A stretch of 64,000 bases of DNA from Solirubrobacter pauli (GTDB lineage Bacteria; Actinomycetota; Thermoleophilia; Solirubrobacterales; Solirubrobacteraceae). Made by a program: the position numbers and the translations under genes. Shown piece after piece: positions 8,311 to 16,924 of the stretch (position 1 is its first letter; each line of letters begins with the position of its first letter). The stretch covers positions 992,001-1,056,000 of the forward strand of contig NZ_RBIL01000002.1 in assembly GCF_003633755.1 (NCBI RefSeq), written 5' to 3'. The notes beneath the pieces were generated by a model. That model saw only the letters and a program-made list of their open reading frames with translations. It did no database searches and was not told the origin of the DNA.

Positions 8311-11300
8311 GCTACGCGTTCGACATCTGCGGGCCGCTGCCGAACGGGATCACCGTGCTGGAAGCCAGCGCGGGGACCGGCAAGACCTACACGATCGCGG
8401 CGCTGGCGGCCCGCTACGTCGCGGAGGGCACGCCGCTCCATGAGCTCCTGCTCGTCACGTTCACGCGGATGGCGACCGGTGAGCTGCGCGATCGGGTGCG
8501 CGAGCGGCTCGTGCAGACCGAGCGCGACCTCAGCGAGGTCCTCGCGGGCGCCCCGACCGCCGACCTGGAGGACGCGGTCGCGCGGCTGCTGGCGACGGGC
8601 ACGAAGGAGGAGATCGCGGTGCGCCGCGACCGGCTCGTGCGCGCGCTGGCCGACTTCGACGCCGCGACGATCGCGACCACGCACCAGTTCTGCCAGGAGG
8701 TGCTCGGCGGCCTGGGCGTGGCGGGAGACCTCGAGCGCGACGCGCAGCTCGTGGAGGACGTCGAGGACCTGATCGGCGAGATCGTCGACGACCTCTACGT
8801 GCGGCGGTTCATGAAGTCCGAGGACCCGCCGCTGATCACCCGCGCGGAGGCGAAGCTGATCGCCACGGACGCGATCGAGAACCCGGGCGCGCCGATCGAG
8901 CCGCGCGACACGTCCGGGAGCGACCTGGCGGCGATGCGGGCGCGTCTGGCCGCGGCCGCACGGGTCGAGTTCGAGGCGCGCAAGCGAGCCCGCTCGATCA
9001 TCACCTACGACGACCTGCTGACGCGCCTGCGCGACGCCCTGCGGCGGAGCGGGGTGGAGAAGCTGCGCTCGCGCTACCGGGTCGTGCTCGTCGACGAGTT
9101 CCAGGACACCGACCCGATCCAGTGGGAGATCCTCAGGGGCGCGTTCGGCGGGGGCGGCGTGACGCTCGTGCTGATTGGAGATCCCAAGCAGGCGATCTAC
9201 GCCTTCCGTGGCGCCGACATCTACTCCTACCTGGAGGCGAAGGAGGCGGCGACCGCGACCGAGACGCTGGACGTCAACTGGCGCAGCGACCAAGGGCTGA
9301 TCGACGCCTACGACGCGATGTTCGGCGGCGCGCAGCTCGGCGACGAGCGCATCCAGTACCTGCACGTCCGCGCGAACGACCCGGACAAGCGGCACGACCT
9401 GCTCGGCGCGCCCCTCCGGATGCGGGTGGTGGATCGCACGCATCCGTCGATCACGCTCACGGGCAAGGGCTACGCGAACCTCACGTCGGCGCGGCTGTAC
9501 GTGGCGAGCGACCTCGCCGCGGACATCGTGCGCCTGCTCGAGTCGGGCAAGGCCAAGCCGGGCGACATCGCGGTGCTGGTGCGGTACAACCGGGCCCACG
9601 CGCTGCCCGTGCGCGATGCGCTGGACAAGGCCGGCGTGCCCGTGGTCATCAACGGCGCCGGCAGCGTCTTCGGCACGCCCGCCGCGCGCGAGTGGCTGCG
9701 GCTGCTGGAGGCGCTCGAGCGGCCGTCGTCGGTGCCGCGGGCACGGGCGGCGACGATGACCTCGTTCCTGGGCTGGAGCGCCGAGCGCGTCGCCACCGCT
9801 GATGATGAGGACTGGGAGGACGTGCACCGGCGGCTGCACGCGTGGGCCGCGCTGCTGCGCCGGCGGGGGCTCGCGTCCCTGTTCGAGACGATCACGCTGA
9901 TCGAGCGGCTGCCGGGGCGCGTGCTGGCCGAGGCCGACGGCGAGCGCAAGCTCACGGACCTGCGGCACGTCGGCCAGCTGCTGCACAGCGCGGCCGCCGC
10001 CGAGCGCTTCGGCACGGCCGCCCTCGCGGTGTGGCTGCGCCAGCGCGTGCAGGACGCCGACCGCGAGGGCGACGAGGAGCGCTCGCGACGGCTCGAGTCA
10101 GACGCCGAGGCCGTCCAGGTGCTCACGATCCACCGCTCGAAGGGACTCGAGTTCCCGGTGGTCTACGTCCCGTACCTGTGGGAGCCGACCTGGGTCGACG
10201 ACAAGCCCGTCCCGATCGTCTACCACGATCCCGACGCGGGCTTCCAGCGCACGATCGACGTCGGGCTCGTCGGCAGCGCCTACAGCCGTCACAAGCGGCT
10301 CTACGAGGCCGAGCAGCGTGGGGAGGACCTGCGGCTCGCGTACGTCGCGCTGACGCGCGCCAAGCACCAGGCGATCACGTGGTGGGCGGGCACGTGGAAC
10401 AGCCGTGACTCCGCGCTCAGCCGGCTGCTGCTGGCGCGGGACGCGGATGGTCGCGTCGCCACGCGGGGCCCGAACCCGCCGACCGACGACGCCGCGATGG
10501 AGCACTTCCGCGCGCTCGCGTCGGCCGCGCCGGGCTGCGTGAGCGTGGAGCGCGCGACGCTGCCGGACGCCGTCGAGCCGTGGTCCGGGCCGCGTCCCGA
10601 GACGGCGCGCCTGGCCGCGGCGAGGTTCGATCGCGAGCTGGACCGGTCGTGGCGGCGGACCTCCTACAGCGACATCACGGCCGCCGCGCACGAGGCCCGC
10701 GTCGCGAGCGAGCCGGAGGAGACGGTGATCACCGACGAGCCCGACGACGACCGCTCGGACGAGCTGATCATCGACGAGACCGAGGTGACCGCGACGCCGG
10801 CGACGCTGCACGCGGTCGCCCCGTCGCTGTTCGATGAGGCGGAGGAGCTCGCGGAACCCGACCCCGTGCTGCCGCTCGCCGGCATCCCGGGCGGCACGGC
10901 GTTCGGCACGTTCGTGCACTCGGTCTTCGAGGCGGTCGACTTCGCCGCGCCGGACCTGGACCTCGAGCTGACCGCCCGGGTGCGCGAGACACTCGCGCGC
11001 CGGCCGGTGGACATCGGCTCGCAGGCCGCGGTGGTCGAAGGGCTGCGCGCGGCGATCGAGACGCCGCTCGGCCCGCTCGTGGACGGCGTGCGGCTGCGCG
11101 ACATCCAGCGCGCCGACCGCTTGGACGAGCTCGGCTTCGAGCTGCCGCTGGCCGGTGGCGACGACCCGCACGCGTGGCTCACGCCGGCCGCGATCGGTGC
11201 GGTCCTGCGCGAGCACCTCGGCAGCGACGACCCGCTGGCGGGCTACGCCGACCGGCTGGCGGACCCCGAGCTGCGCGCGGCCGTCCGCGGCTACCTCACC

Positions 11301-11660
11301 GGCAGCATCGACCTCGTGTTCCGCGTCGAAGAGCGGTTCTCGATCGTCGACTACAAGACGAACCTGCTCGCGCCACCCGGCGAGGCGCTCACCCCGGCGC
11401 ACTACGCCCCCACGGCGCTCCGGGCGGAGATGGAGCACGCCCACTACGGCCTGCAGGCGCTGCTCTACACCGCCGCGCTGCACCGCTACCTGCGCTGGCG
11501 CCTTCCCGGCTACGACCCGGACGTGCACCTCGGCGGCGTGCTGTACCTGTTCGTGCGCGGGATGACCGGCGCGACCGAGTCCGGCGTGTTCGCCTGGAAG
11601 CCGCCTGCGCCGCTCGTCGTCGCGCTCAGCGACCTGTTGGAGATCGGAGTCCTCGCATGA
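8307..11660 (+). CDS. recB: RecBCD exonuclease V, beta subunit RecB (helicase-nuclease)
   Basis: 1117 residues. It is a superfamily 1A 3'-5' helicase with Walker A ASAGTGKT at residues 20-27, motif II VDEFQDTDPIQW near 262, motif IV/V HRSKGLEFPVVY near 610 and LRLAYVALTRAKHQ. The C-terminal nuclease domain has GSIDLVF near 1000 and the catalytic IVDYKTN about 15 residues later, both intact. It unwinds and degrades broken duplex DNA and would load RecA with RecC and RecD. Both ends overlap neighbouring genes by 4 bases (ATGA), so production of the three subunits is coupled. Confidence 0.95.
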   Translation: MSYAFDICGPLPNGITVLEASAGTGKTYTIAALAARYVAEGTPLHELLLVTFTRMATGELRDRVRERLVQTERDLSEVLAGAPTADLEDAVARLLATGTKEEIAVRRDRLVRALADFDAATIATTHQFCQEVLGGLGVAGDLERDAQLVEDVEDLIGEIVDDLYVRRFMKSEDPPLITRAEAKLIATDAIENPGAPIEPRDTSGSDLAAMRARLAAAARVEFEARKRARSIITYDDLLTRLRDALRRSGVEKLRSRYRVVLVDEFQDTDPIQWEILRGAFGGGGVTLVLIGDPKQAIYAFRGADIYSYLEAKEAATATETLDVNWRSDQGLIDAYDAMFGGAQLGDERIQYLHVRANDPDKRHDLLGAPLRMRVVDRTHPSITLTGKGYANLTSARLYVASDLAADIVRLLESGKAKPGDIAVLVRYNRAHALPVRDALDKAGVPVVINGAGSVFGTPAAREWLRLLEALERPSSVPRARAATMTSFLGWSAERVATADDEDWEDVHRRLHAWAALLRRRGLASLFETITLIERLPGRVLAEADGERKLTDLRHVGQLLHSAAAAERFGTAALAVWLRQRVQDADREGDEERSRRLESDAEAVQVLTIHRSKGLEFPVVYVPYLWEPTWVDDKPVPIVYHDPDAGFQRTIDVGLVGSAYSRHKRLYEAEQRGEDLRLAYVALTRAKHQAITWWAGTWNSRDSALSRLLLARDADGRVATRGPNPPTDDAAMEHFRALASAAPGCVSVERATLPDAVEPWSGPRPETARLAAARFDRELDRSWRRTSYSDITAAAHEARVASEPEETVITDEPDDDRSDELIIDETEVTATPATLHAVAPSLFDEAEELAEPDPVLPLAGIPGGTAFGTFVHSVFEAVDFAAPDLDLELTARVRETLARRPVDIGSQAAVVEGLRAAIETPLGPLVDGVRLRDIQRADRLDELGFELPLAGGDDPHAWLTPAAIGAVLREHLGSDDPLAGYADRLADPELRAAVRGYLTGSIDLVFRVEERFSIVDYKTNLLAPPGEALTPAHYAPTALRAEMEHAHYGLQALLYTAALHRYLRWRLPGYDPDVHLGGVLYLFVRGMTGATESGVFAWKPPAPLVVALSDLLEIGVLA

Positions 11661-13447
11661 GCGCGCTGGACGACTTCGAGGTCCGGCACGCGCTGCGGTC
11701 GCGCGGGGTGCTGCGCGAGTTCAACGCGATCGGCGTGCTCACGGCGGCCGACGTGCACGTGGCGGAGCGGCTGGCGGCCCTCGCGGGCGAGGAGGACGAG
11801 CTCATCGTGCTGGCGGCCGCGCTCGCGGTGCGCGCGCCGCGGCTCGGGCACGTGTACGTGGACCTCGCGACCATCCGCGAGACCGCGACGGTGGACAGCG
11901 ACGAGCCGGTGGACCTGTCCGAGCTGCCGTGGCCGCAGCCCGAGGCGTGGCTGGACAGGGTGCGCGAGTCGGTGCTCGTGCACGTCGGCGAGCGGGATGC
12001 GCCGGACCCGCGACCGCTGCGGCTCGTGGACTCAGCGCTCTACCTGGACCGCTACTGGCGCGAGGAGGGGCAGGTCGCGACGGACCTGCGCGCGCTCGGC
12101 CAGGCGGAGTCGGTGAACACGCTGCAGCTCGACGAGTCGCTGGATCGGCTGTTCGAGCGGCCCGGCGCGCAGCGCGACGCGGCGCGGATCGCGGTCGAGC
12201 GGCGCTTCGCGGTGGTCGCGGGCGGGCCGGGCACGGGCAAGACGACCACGGTCGCGCGGATCGTCGCCGCGCTCGCCGAGCAGGGCAGCGAGCTGCCGCT
12301 GGTGGCGCTCGCGGCGCCGACCGGCAAGGCCGCCACGCGGCTGAAGGAGGCCGTGCACGCGGAGGCGCTCCGCCTGCGCGCCGAGGGGCGGCTGGGCGAC
12401 CGGGTGCGGGACGAGCTGCTCGCGTTGAACGCGTCGACGCTGCACCGGCTGCTCGGCTGGCGGCCCGGCAGCCACAGCCGCTTCCGGCACGATCGTGGCA
12501 ACCGCCTGCCCCACGACGTCGTGATCGTCGACGAGACGTCGATGGTGTCGCTGACGCAGATGGCGCGGCTCGTCGAGGCGGTCCGCCCGGGCGCGCGGCT
12601 GGTGCTGGTCGGTGATCCCGGGCAGCTGACCTCGATCGAGGCGGGCGCGGTGCTCGGCGACATCGTCAACGTGCGCGGGCCGGGGGTGATCGAGCTCGAC
12701 GTCGTGCACCGCGGGCAGGAGGGCATCAAGACGCTCGCGCCGGCGATCCGCAACGGGGACGCGGACGCCGCGATCGACGCGCTGCGGCACGGGTACGCCG
12801 ACATCACCTGGATCCCGGTGGACGTGGGGGAGCCCGAGTCGCTCGCGCAGCTCGCGCCGATCCGCGACGGCGCGGTGGCCGCGGCCACCGAGGTGATCGA
12901 GGCGGCCAAGGCCGGGCAGGACGCCGCGGCCATGGCGGCGCTCGGCACGTTCCGGGTGCTGTGCGCGCACCGGCGCGGCCCGCACGGCGTGTCGGTGTGG
13001 ACGGCGCGGATCGAGCGCTGGCTCGGCAACGCGATCGGCCGTGGCCGCTGGTACCCGGGGCGGCCGCTGCTCGTCACCAAGAACGACTACGGCCTGGACC
13101 TCTACAACGGCGACGCGGGCGTGGTCGTCACCACGGCGCCGGGCAAGGTCGCGGCGGTGTTCGAGCGTCGTGGCGAGCCCGTGCACTTCGCGCCGTCGCG
13201 GCTGAACGCGATCGAGACCGTGTACGCCATGACCGTCCACAAGAGCCAGGGCTCGCAGTTCGCGACCGCGGCGGTGCTGCTGCCCGCGGCGACGTCGCCG
13301 ATCCTGACGCGTGAGCTGCTCTACACCGCGGTGACGCGCGCGAACCGGCACTTGATCCTGGCCGGCACCGAGGAGACGATCCGCGCGGCGGTCGCCCGCC
13401 CGGTGGCGCGCGCCTCCGGCCTCGGACGACGGATGGGAGCCCACTAG
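11657..13447 (+). CDS. recD: RecBCD exonuclease V, alpha subunit RecD (5'-3' helicase)
   Basis: 596 residues from the ATG at 11657, which overlaps the recB stop in ATGA. Walker A AGGPGTGKTTT is near residue 190, Walker B/motif II VIVDETSMVSL near 290, and VHKSQGSQF plus LLYTAVTRANRHL near the C-terminus. The N-terminal 150 residues form the RecC-binding part. RecD is the fast 5'-3' motor of the complex. The length matches E. coli-type RecD rather than the longer RecD2. Confidence 0.94.
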   Translation: MSALDDFEVRHALRSRGVLREFNAIGVLTAADVHVAERLAALAGEEDELIVLAAALAVRAPRLGHVYVDLATIRETATVDSDEPVDLSELPWPQPEAWLDRVRESVLVHVGERDAPDPRPLRLVDSALYLDRYWREEGQVATDLRALGQAESVNTLQLDESLDRLFERPGAQRDAARIAVERRFAVVAGGPGTGKTTTVARIVAALAEQGSELPLVALAAPTGKAATRLKEAVHAEALRLRAEGRLGDRVRDELLALNASTLHRLLGWRPGSHSRFRHDRGNRLPHDVVIVDETSMVSLTQMARLVEAVRPGARLVLVGDPGQLTSIEAGAVLGDIVNVRGPGVIELDVVHRGQEGIKTLAPAIRNGDADAAIDALRHGYADITWIPVDVGEPESLAQLAPIRDGAVAAATEVIEAAKAGQDAAAMAALGTFRVLCAHRRGPHGVSVWTARIERWLGNAIGRGRWYPGRPLLVTKNDYGLDLYNGDAGVVVTTAPGKVAAVFERRGEPVHFAPSRLNAIETVYAMTVHKSQGSQFATAAVLLPAATSPILTRELLYTAVTRANRHLILAGTEETIRAAVARPVARASGLGRRMGAH

Positions 13448-13450
13448 CGT
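13445..13450 (+). promoter_or_regulatory. -10 box TAGCGT at the recD stop
   Basis: TAGCGT begins in the recD stop codon and ends 7 bases before the ATG at 13458. It supports a separate leaderless transcript for the SDR gene and that ATG over the GTG at 13449. Confidence 0.45.
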
Positions 13451-13457
13451 GACGGGC

Positions 13458-14231
13458 ATGGACATCGACCTCTCGGGCCGCACGGCCTTCATCAGCGGGT
13501 CCACGCAGGGCATCGGCCGCGCGATCGCCGCGAAGCTCGCCGGCGCGGGCGCCGCCGTCACCATCAACGGGCGCGACGCGGGGAAGGTCGCCGCGGTCGC
13601 GGACGAGCTGGGCGTCAGCGGGATCGCCGCGGACGTCGGCACCGCCGACGGCGCGCGGACGGTGCTCGAGCAGCTCCCGGCCGTCGACATCCTGGTCAAC
13701 AACCTCGGGATCTTCGCGCCGACGCCGGTGCTCGAGATCGACGACGACACGTGGCAGCGGTTCTGGGACGTCAACGTGATGTCGGCGATCCGGCTCACCC
13801 GCGGCTACCTGCCCGGCATGGTCGAGCGCGGCCACGGCCGCGTGCAGTTCATGGCGAGCGACTCGGCGGTCGCGATCCCCGAGGAGATGGTCCACTACGG
13901 CGTGACCAAGACGGCGCTGCTCGGCGTCTCCCGCGGGTTCGCGAAGGCGGTCAAGGGCAGCGGCGTGACCGTCAACAGCGTGATCGCCGGCCCGACGCAC
14001 ACCGAGGGCGTCGAGGACTTCGTGCGTGAGCTGGTCGGCGACGACCTCGACTGGGACGCCGCGCAGCGCAAGTTCGTGGCCGAGCACCGGCCGAACTCGC
14101 TGATCGGACGCCTGATCGAGCCCGACGAGATCGCGAACCTCGTCGCCTACCTCAGCTCAGACCTCGCCTCCGCGACCACGGGCGGCGCCGTCCGGGTGGA
14201 CGGCGGCTACGTCGACCACATCCTCCCGTAG
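13458..14231 (+). CDS. SDR family oxidoreductase (FabG-like)
   Basis: 257 residues from the ATG at 13458; a GTG at 13449 would add three. It has a Rossmann motif GSTQGIGRAIA, a modified NNAG site NNLGIF, Ser in FMASDSAVAIP, YGVTK as the Tyr-x3-Lys pair and a closing GGAVRVDGGYVDHILP. The NAD(P) preference and substrate are not clear. It follows recD closely but has nothing to do with DNA repair, and a TAGCGT box suggests its own promoter. The downstream neighbour is convergent, with 3 bases between the stop codons. Confidence 0.88.
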   Translation: MDIDLSGRTAFISGSTQGIGRAIAAKLAGAGAAVTINGRDAGKVAAVADELGVSGIAADVGTADGARTVLEQLPAVDILVNNLGIFAPTPVLEIDDDTWQRFWDVNVMSAIRLTRGYLPGMVERGHGRVQFMASDSAVAIPEEMVHYGVTKTALLGVSRGFAKAVKGSGVTVNSVIAGPTHTEGVEDFVRELVGDDLDWDAAQRKFVAEHRPNSLIGRLIEPDEIANLVAYLSSDLASATTGGAVRVDGGYVDHILP

Positions 14232-14234
14232 CGG

Positions 14235-14504
14235 TTACGCGGCGTAGCGGGCCTGCGCACGGGCGCGGGCCTTCGCCGCCTCTTCCTCGCGGTTCTTGGG
14301 CGGCGCGTTCGTCACGAGGTGATCGAGCAGCCTCTGCGTCGCGATCGCGACCTCGGCCACGGCCTCCTCGAACGCGGCCGCGTTGGCCTGCGACGGCTTG
14401 GTCGAGCCGCTGATCTTGCGCACGTACTGCAGCGCGGCCTCCTGCACTTCCTTCGTGGTCGCAGGCGGCTCGAAGTTGTGGAGCTGACGGATGTTGCGGC
14501 ACAT
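14235..14504 (-). CDS. DUF2277 domain protein
   Basis: 89 residues. The opening MCRNIRQLHNFEPPAT and QYVRKISGSTKPS match the conserved core of DUF2277, a small actinobacterial family of unknown function. The C-terminus is Ala/Arg-rich (KARARAQARYAA). The start is fixed by the conserved MCRNI opening and by a TAGGCT box 7 bases upstream. No metal site or membrane segment is visible beyond the single N-terminal Cys. Confidence 0.85.
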   Translation of the reverse strand: MCRNIRQLHNFEPPATTKEVQEAALQYVRKISGSTKPSQANAAAFEEAVAEVAIATQRLLDHLVTNAPPKNREEEAAKARARAQARYAA

Positions 14505-14511
14505 GCCACGA

Positions 14512-14517
14512 AGCCTA
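14512..14517 (-). promoter_or_regulatory. -10 box TAGGCT, leaderless geometry
   Basis: On the minus strand TAGGCT ends 7 bases before the DUF2277 ATG at 14504. It overlaps the end of the upstream small gene. Confidence 0.45.
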
Positions 14518-14697
14518 CGTGCCGAACTCGGGCGTGTGACGCCCGAGCGGCGTCAGCGCGAAGACGACGCCTTGCGGCTCCTCGCGCTTCTCGACCAGGC
14601 CGAGCGCGATCAACCGGCTCAGGTCGAGCATCAGCAGGGTCTCGTCACGGCGCGGCGAAGGGTCGTCGGACAGCGGGAGAGCGGGTGAGCGGGACAT
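14515..14697 (-). CDS. Small winged-helix-like protein, 60 residues
   Basis: The ATG at 14697 has a strong AAGGAG site 8 bases upstream, clearer than most genes here, which fixes the start. The protein MSRSPALPLSDDPSPRRDE then runs LLMLDLSRLIALGLVEKREEPQGVVFALTPLGR. The pattern of recognition-like helix, beta hairpin and TPLGR looks like the tail of a MarR/PadR-type winged helix. It is too short for a full DNA-binding dimer of those families. It may be an orphan regulator fragment or a genuine small protein. Confidence 0.55.
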   Translation of the reverse strand: MSRSPALPLSDDPSPRRDETLLMLDLSRLIALGLVEKREEPQGVVFALTPLGRHTPEFGT

Positions 14698-14804
14698 GCG
14701 ACGGGCTCCTTGAAGGGCTACACGGATCCACGTAGGGCCGCGTAGAGTTGCGCCTGCTCCGGACGGAACGCGAACTGCCTGCAATTTGGGAGGAACGCCT
14801 GAGC

Positions 14805-14867
14805 TACGCACAACTCTGTGCACATGCGGGGGCGCTCAGAACGCGAGATACGCACAGGTTCTGCACA
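14805..14867 (+). repeat. Direct repeat TACGCACA-N5/6-TGCACA, two copies
   Basis: Copies lie at 14805-14824 and 14849-14867, 44 bases apart start to start. They are in the shared upstream region of the small winged-helix gene (minus) and the HTH gene at 14914 (plus). The spacing of about four helical turns would put both copies on one face of the DNA. This is a possible operator pair. Confidence 0.4.
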
Positions 14868-14913
14868 GCCCCACGTGGCCGGCAGACCGCGCCGCTGTGT
14901 AGAACGGCAGGGG

Positions 14914-15537
14914 ATGGGACCCTCCGACCGCCTCCTCCGCGCCGTCGCCCAAGAGCGCGCCACGCTCGAGCGCCAGCGCGCCCAGCTCGCTCGTGAGGCG
15001 GACGCGCTGCGTGCCTCGCTGCGCCGGATCGAGGCCGGCCTGGCGGAGATCGATGCGCTCACGGCGCGCCTCGACGGCCTCGCGACGGGCGAACCGGTGG
15101 CACCGGCGCCGTCCCCGGCCGTCGCCGCGTCCACGCCGCGCGCGGACGGCCCGAACACGTTGCGTGGCCCCTCCATCCGCGAGGTCGCCGTCGCCCTGCT
15201 GGTCGCCGACGGCCGCGATGCGCTGCACTACCGGGAGTGGTTCGACCTTCTCACCCAGGCTGGGTATGACGTGGCGGGAAAGGACCCGTTGGCCGTGTTC
15301 CTGACGCAGATCACCCGTTCACCCGCCGTCCGCAAGGGCGCGCGCCCGGGCGAGTACGCGCTCGACCGCGAGGCGCGCGCCACGCACGAGAGCCGGCTGC
15401 GCCATCTCAACCAGCAGCTCGCGGCGCTGCCGAGCCAGACGAGCGACCTGACCGAGCTGCGCGCGCGTCGCGCACAGCTGACCGCGGAGATCACCCGGGT
15501 CGAGAAGGCCCTCGAGGAGCTGCACCGCGCGGCATGA
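14914..15537 (+). CDS. Coiled-coil protein with central winged-helix domain
   Basis: 207 residues from ATG 14914 (GCAGGGG just upstream). Residues 1-55 form a charged coiled coil. Residues 56-85 are an Ala/Pro linker. Residues 86-155 (IREVAVALLVADGRDALHYR...WFDLLTQAGYDVAGKDPLAVFLTQIT) resemble the HARE-HTH/restriction-associated winged helix. A second coiled coil runs from 165 to the end. It is probably a DNA-binding or scaffold protein, with no enzymatic motif. The stop overlaps the next gene in ATGA. Confidence 0.7.
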   Translation: MGPSDRLLRAVAQERATLERQRAQLAREADALRASLRRIEAGLAEIDALTARLDGLATGEPVAPAPSPAVAASTPRADGPNTLRGPSIREVAVALLVADGRDALHYREWFDLLTQAGYDVAGKDPLAVFLTQITRSPAVRKGARPGEYALDREARATHESRLRHLNQQLAALPSQTSDLTELRARRAQLTAEITRVEKALEELHRAA

Positions 15538-16034
15538 CCATTCGCCCGGCAAGAGCCGCCGACGCCGCGCAGGTCGCGGCGATCTACAACCACGGGATCG
15601 CGGAGCGCCAGGCGACGTTCGAGACGCGGGCGCGGCGGCCGGCCGAGATCGAGGGCTGGCTCGAAGAGGGGCGGCCGTTCCTCGTCGCGACCGAGGACGA
15701 CGACACGACCGTGCTCGGGTTCGCCCGCGTGAGCCCGTACAGCGTCCGCCAGGCCTACGCGGGCGTGGCGGAGCACGCGGTCTACGTCGCGGAGCGCGCC
15801 CGGCACCGCGGCGTCGGCGCGGCGCTGCTGAACGCGCTCGCCAAGAGCGCCGAGCAGGCCGGCTACTACAAGCTGACCAGCCGCGTGTTCACGACGAACA
15901 CGGCCAGCCTCGCGCTGCACCGGCGGGCCGGGTTCACCGAGGTCGGCGTCCAGCGACGGCACGGCCAGCTGGACGGCGAGTGGAAGGACACGATGCTCGT
16001 CGAGCGCCTGCTGGGCGAGGCGGCGCGCCAGTAA
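15534..16034 (+). CDS. GNAT N-acetyltransferase (phosphinothricin acetyltransferase-like)
   Basis: 166 residues, the normal length of PAT-type GNAT enzymes. It opens TIRPARAADAAQVAAIYNHGIAE and contains the acetyl-CoA loop ERARHRGVGAALLNAL (motif A, R/Q-x2-G-x-G/A). It ends with LHRRAGFTEVGVQRRHGQLDGEWKDTMLVERLL, the PAT family signature region. It acetylates an amine, possibly phosphinothricin, methionine sulfoximine or a similar amino acid. It is translationally coupled to the HTH gene upstream (ATGA overlap). Confidence 0.85.
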   Translation: MTIRPARAADAAQVAAIYNHGIAERQATFETRARRPAEIEGWLEEGRPFLVATEDDDTTVLGFARVSPYSVRQAYAGVAEHAVYVAERARHRGVGAALLNALAKSAEQAGYYKLTSRVFTTNTASLALHRRAGFTEVGVQRRHGQLDGEWKDTMLVERLLGEAARQ

Positions 16035-16035
16035 C

Positions 16036-16041
16036 TACGCT
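16036..16041 (+). promoter_or_regulatory. -10 box TACGCT, leaderless geometry
   Basis: TACGCT ends 9 bases before the ATG at 16051. Confidence 0.4.
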
Positions 16042-16050
16042 TCGCGCCCG

Positions 16051-16710
16051 ATGCCTTCCGCTCCACCGCCGGCGGCCGCCGGCCCCAACCGGACGCTCAC
16101 GATCGCCTTCGAGTCGGGCCGGCGCCTCGCGCCGGACGCGCTGCGCATCAACCCGGCGGGCGCGACGCTCGAGGTCGACGGCTTCTTCCGCGAGCCCCTC
16201 AAGCTCACGCTCGGCCAGCTGCACCTCGGCATGATCGACCGCGGCCCGGCCAAGGCCAAGGGGGAGAAGGGCCGCTTCCCGGTTCTCAGACGGCTCACCG
16301 CGACGACTGTGGTCCCGCGCGAGCAGGGCATCGAGGGCTGGCTCTGGACGAGCATCGGCGGCTCCGCGCTCACGATCCTGGGCGACGAGGACGCGGCGCC
16401 CTCCGGCGCGCTCCTGTTCACCAAGCCGCTGACCGCCGAGCAGCTCAAGCCGACCATGGAGCCGAAAGCGTTCGAGGCCCTGGCCGCCCGGTCGCCGCTC
16501 GGCGTCCCGGCCATCCCCGGCGTGCTGTTCCGCGCCGCCGAGCCGGCGAACGCCGAGACGGCCTTCCGCACGTACGGGCTGCTGCGCCCGCTCACGGACC
16601 GCGAGGTCCCGCCGACGATGCGCCGCTCGCTGCCGACCGACCGCCCCGCCGATCCGGCGATCCAGGCGCCCACGCGCAGCAGCGGCTCCGTGGCCCCGCC
16701 CGGCTTCTGA
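16051..16710 (+). CDS. Uncharacterised protein, 219 residues
   Basis: I do not recognise this protein. It has no signal peptide or membrane segment. The first half is beta-rich (TLTIAFESGRRLAPDALRI, ATLEVDGFF, LTLGQLHLGMI). The middle has VVPREQGIEGWLWTSIGGSALTIL, and the C-terminal 30 residues are Pro/Arg-rich and probably disordered. Codon use is that of its neighbours. A TACGCT box 9 bases before the ATG fits a leaderless transcript. It may be specific to this lineage. Confidence 0.6.
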   Translation: MPSAPPPAAAGPNRTLTIAFESGRRLAPDALRINPAGATLEVDGFFREPLKLTLGQLHLGMIDRGPAKAKGEKGRFPVLRRLTATTVVPREQGIEGWLWTSIGGSALTILGDEDAAPSGALLFTKPLTAEQLKPTMEPKAFEALAARSPLGVPAIPGVLFRAAEPANAETAFRTYGLLRPLTDREVPPTMRRSLPTDRPADPAIQAPTRSSGSVAPPGF

Positions 16711-16711
16711 G

Positions 16712-16717
16712 TACCCT
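16712..16717 (+). promoter_or_regulatory. -10 box TACCCT, leaderless geometry
   Basis: TACCCT ends 9 bases before the ATG at 16727 of the zinc-finger microprotein. Confidence 0.45.
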
Positions 16718-16726
16718 GCACGACCG

Positions 16727-16900
16727 ATGGAGCACGATCCCGGTACCTGCACCGCCTGCCGCGGCAGCGGCGAGTTGATCTCCGGCCTCGGCGGGGAGCC
16801 GCACCGCGTGCGCTGCCCGTGGTGTGAGGGGACGGGCCGCTTCGACGCGGCCCGCGACGCGCAGGCCCCTGCGCGCGAAGGCCACCCGGCGGACAGCTAA
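16727..16900 (+). CDS. 57-residue DnaJ-type zinc-finger protein
   Basis: A short gene with two treble-clef half sites, CTACRGSGEL (residues 8-17) and CPWCEGTGRF (30-39). These match the CxxCxGxG repeats of the DnaJ central domain, which bind one zinc between them. The rest is an acidic/Ala tail. It has no J domain, so it is not a co-chaperone of the usual kind; single CxxCxGxG pairs also occur in small redox or RNA-linked proteins. The TACCCT box 9 bases upstream and the strict Cys spacing support a real gene. Its TAA overlaps the -35 of the pilin operon promoter. Confidence 0.75.
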   Translation: MEHDPGTCTACRGSGELISGLGGEPHRVRCPWCEGTGRFDAARDAQAPAREGHPADS

Positions 16901-16924
16901 AGCGTGTGCGCACCCGGTCGATGA
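16898..16924 (+). promoter_or_regulatory. Sigma-28 (WhiG/FliA-type) promoter of the minor-pilin operon
   Basis: TAAA at 16898-16901, a 15-base spacer, and GTCGATGA at 16917-16924 against the consensus TAAA-N15-GCCGATAA. The pilin ATG at 16935 is 10 bases after the -10. The -35 overlaps the preceding stop codon. Confidence 0.6.

Noticed and set aside
14914-15537. A possible RsiG (cyclic-di-GMP-binding anti-sigma) because of its coiled coils near the pilus region
   Set aside because: I looked for E-x3-S-x2-R-x3-Q-x3-D in both coiled coils and found no match; the centre is a winged helix.
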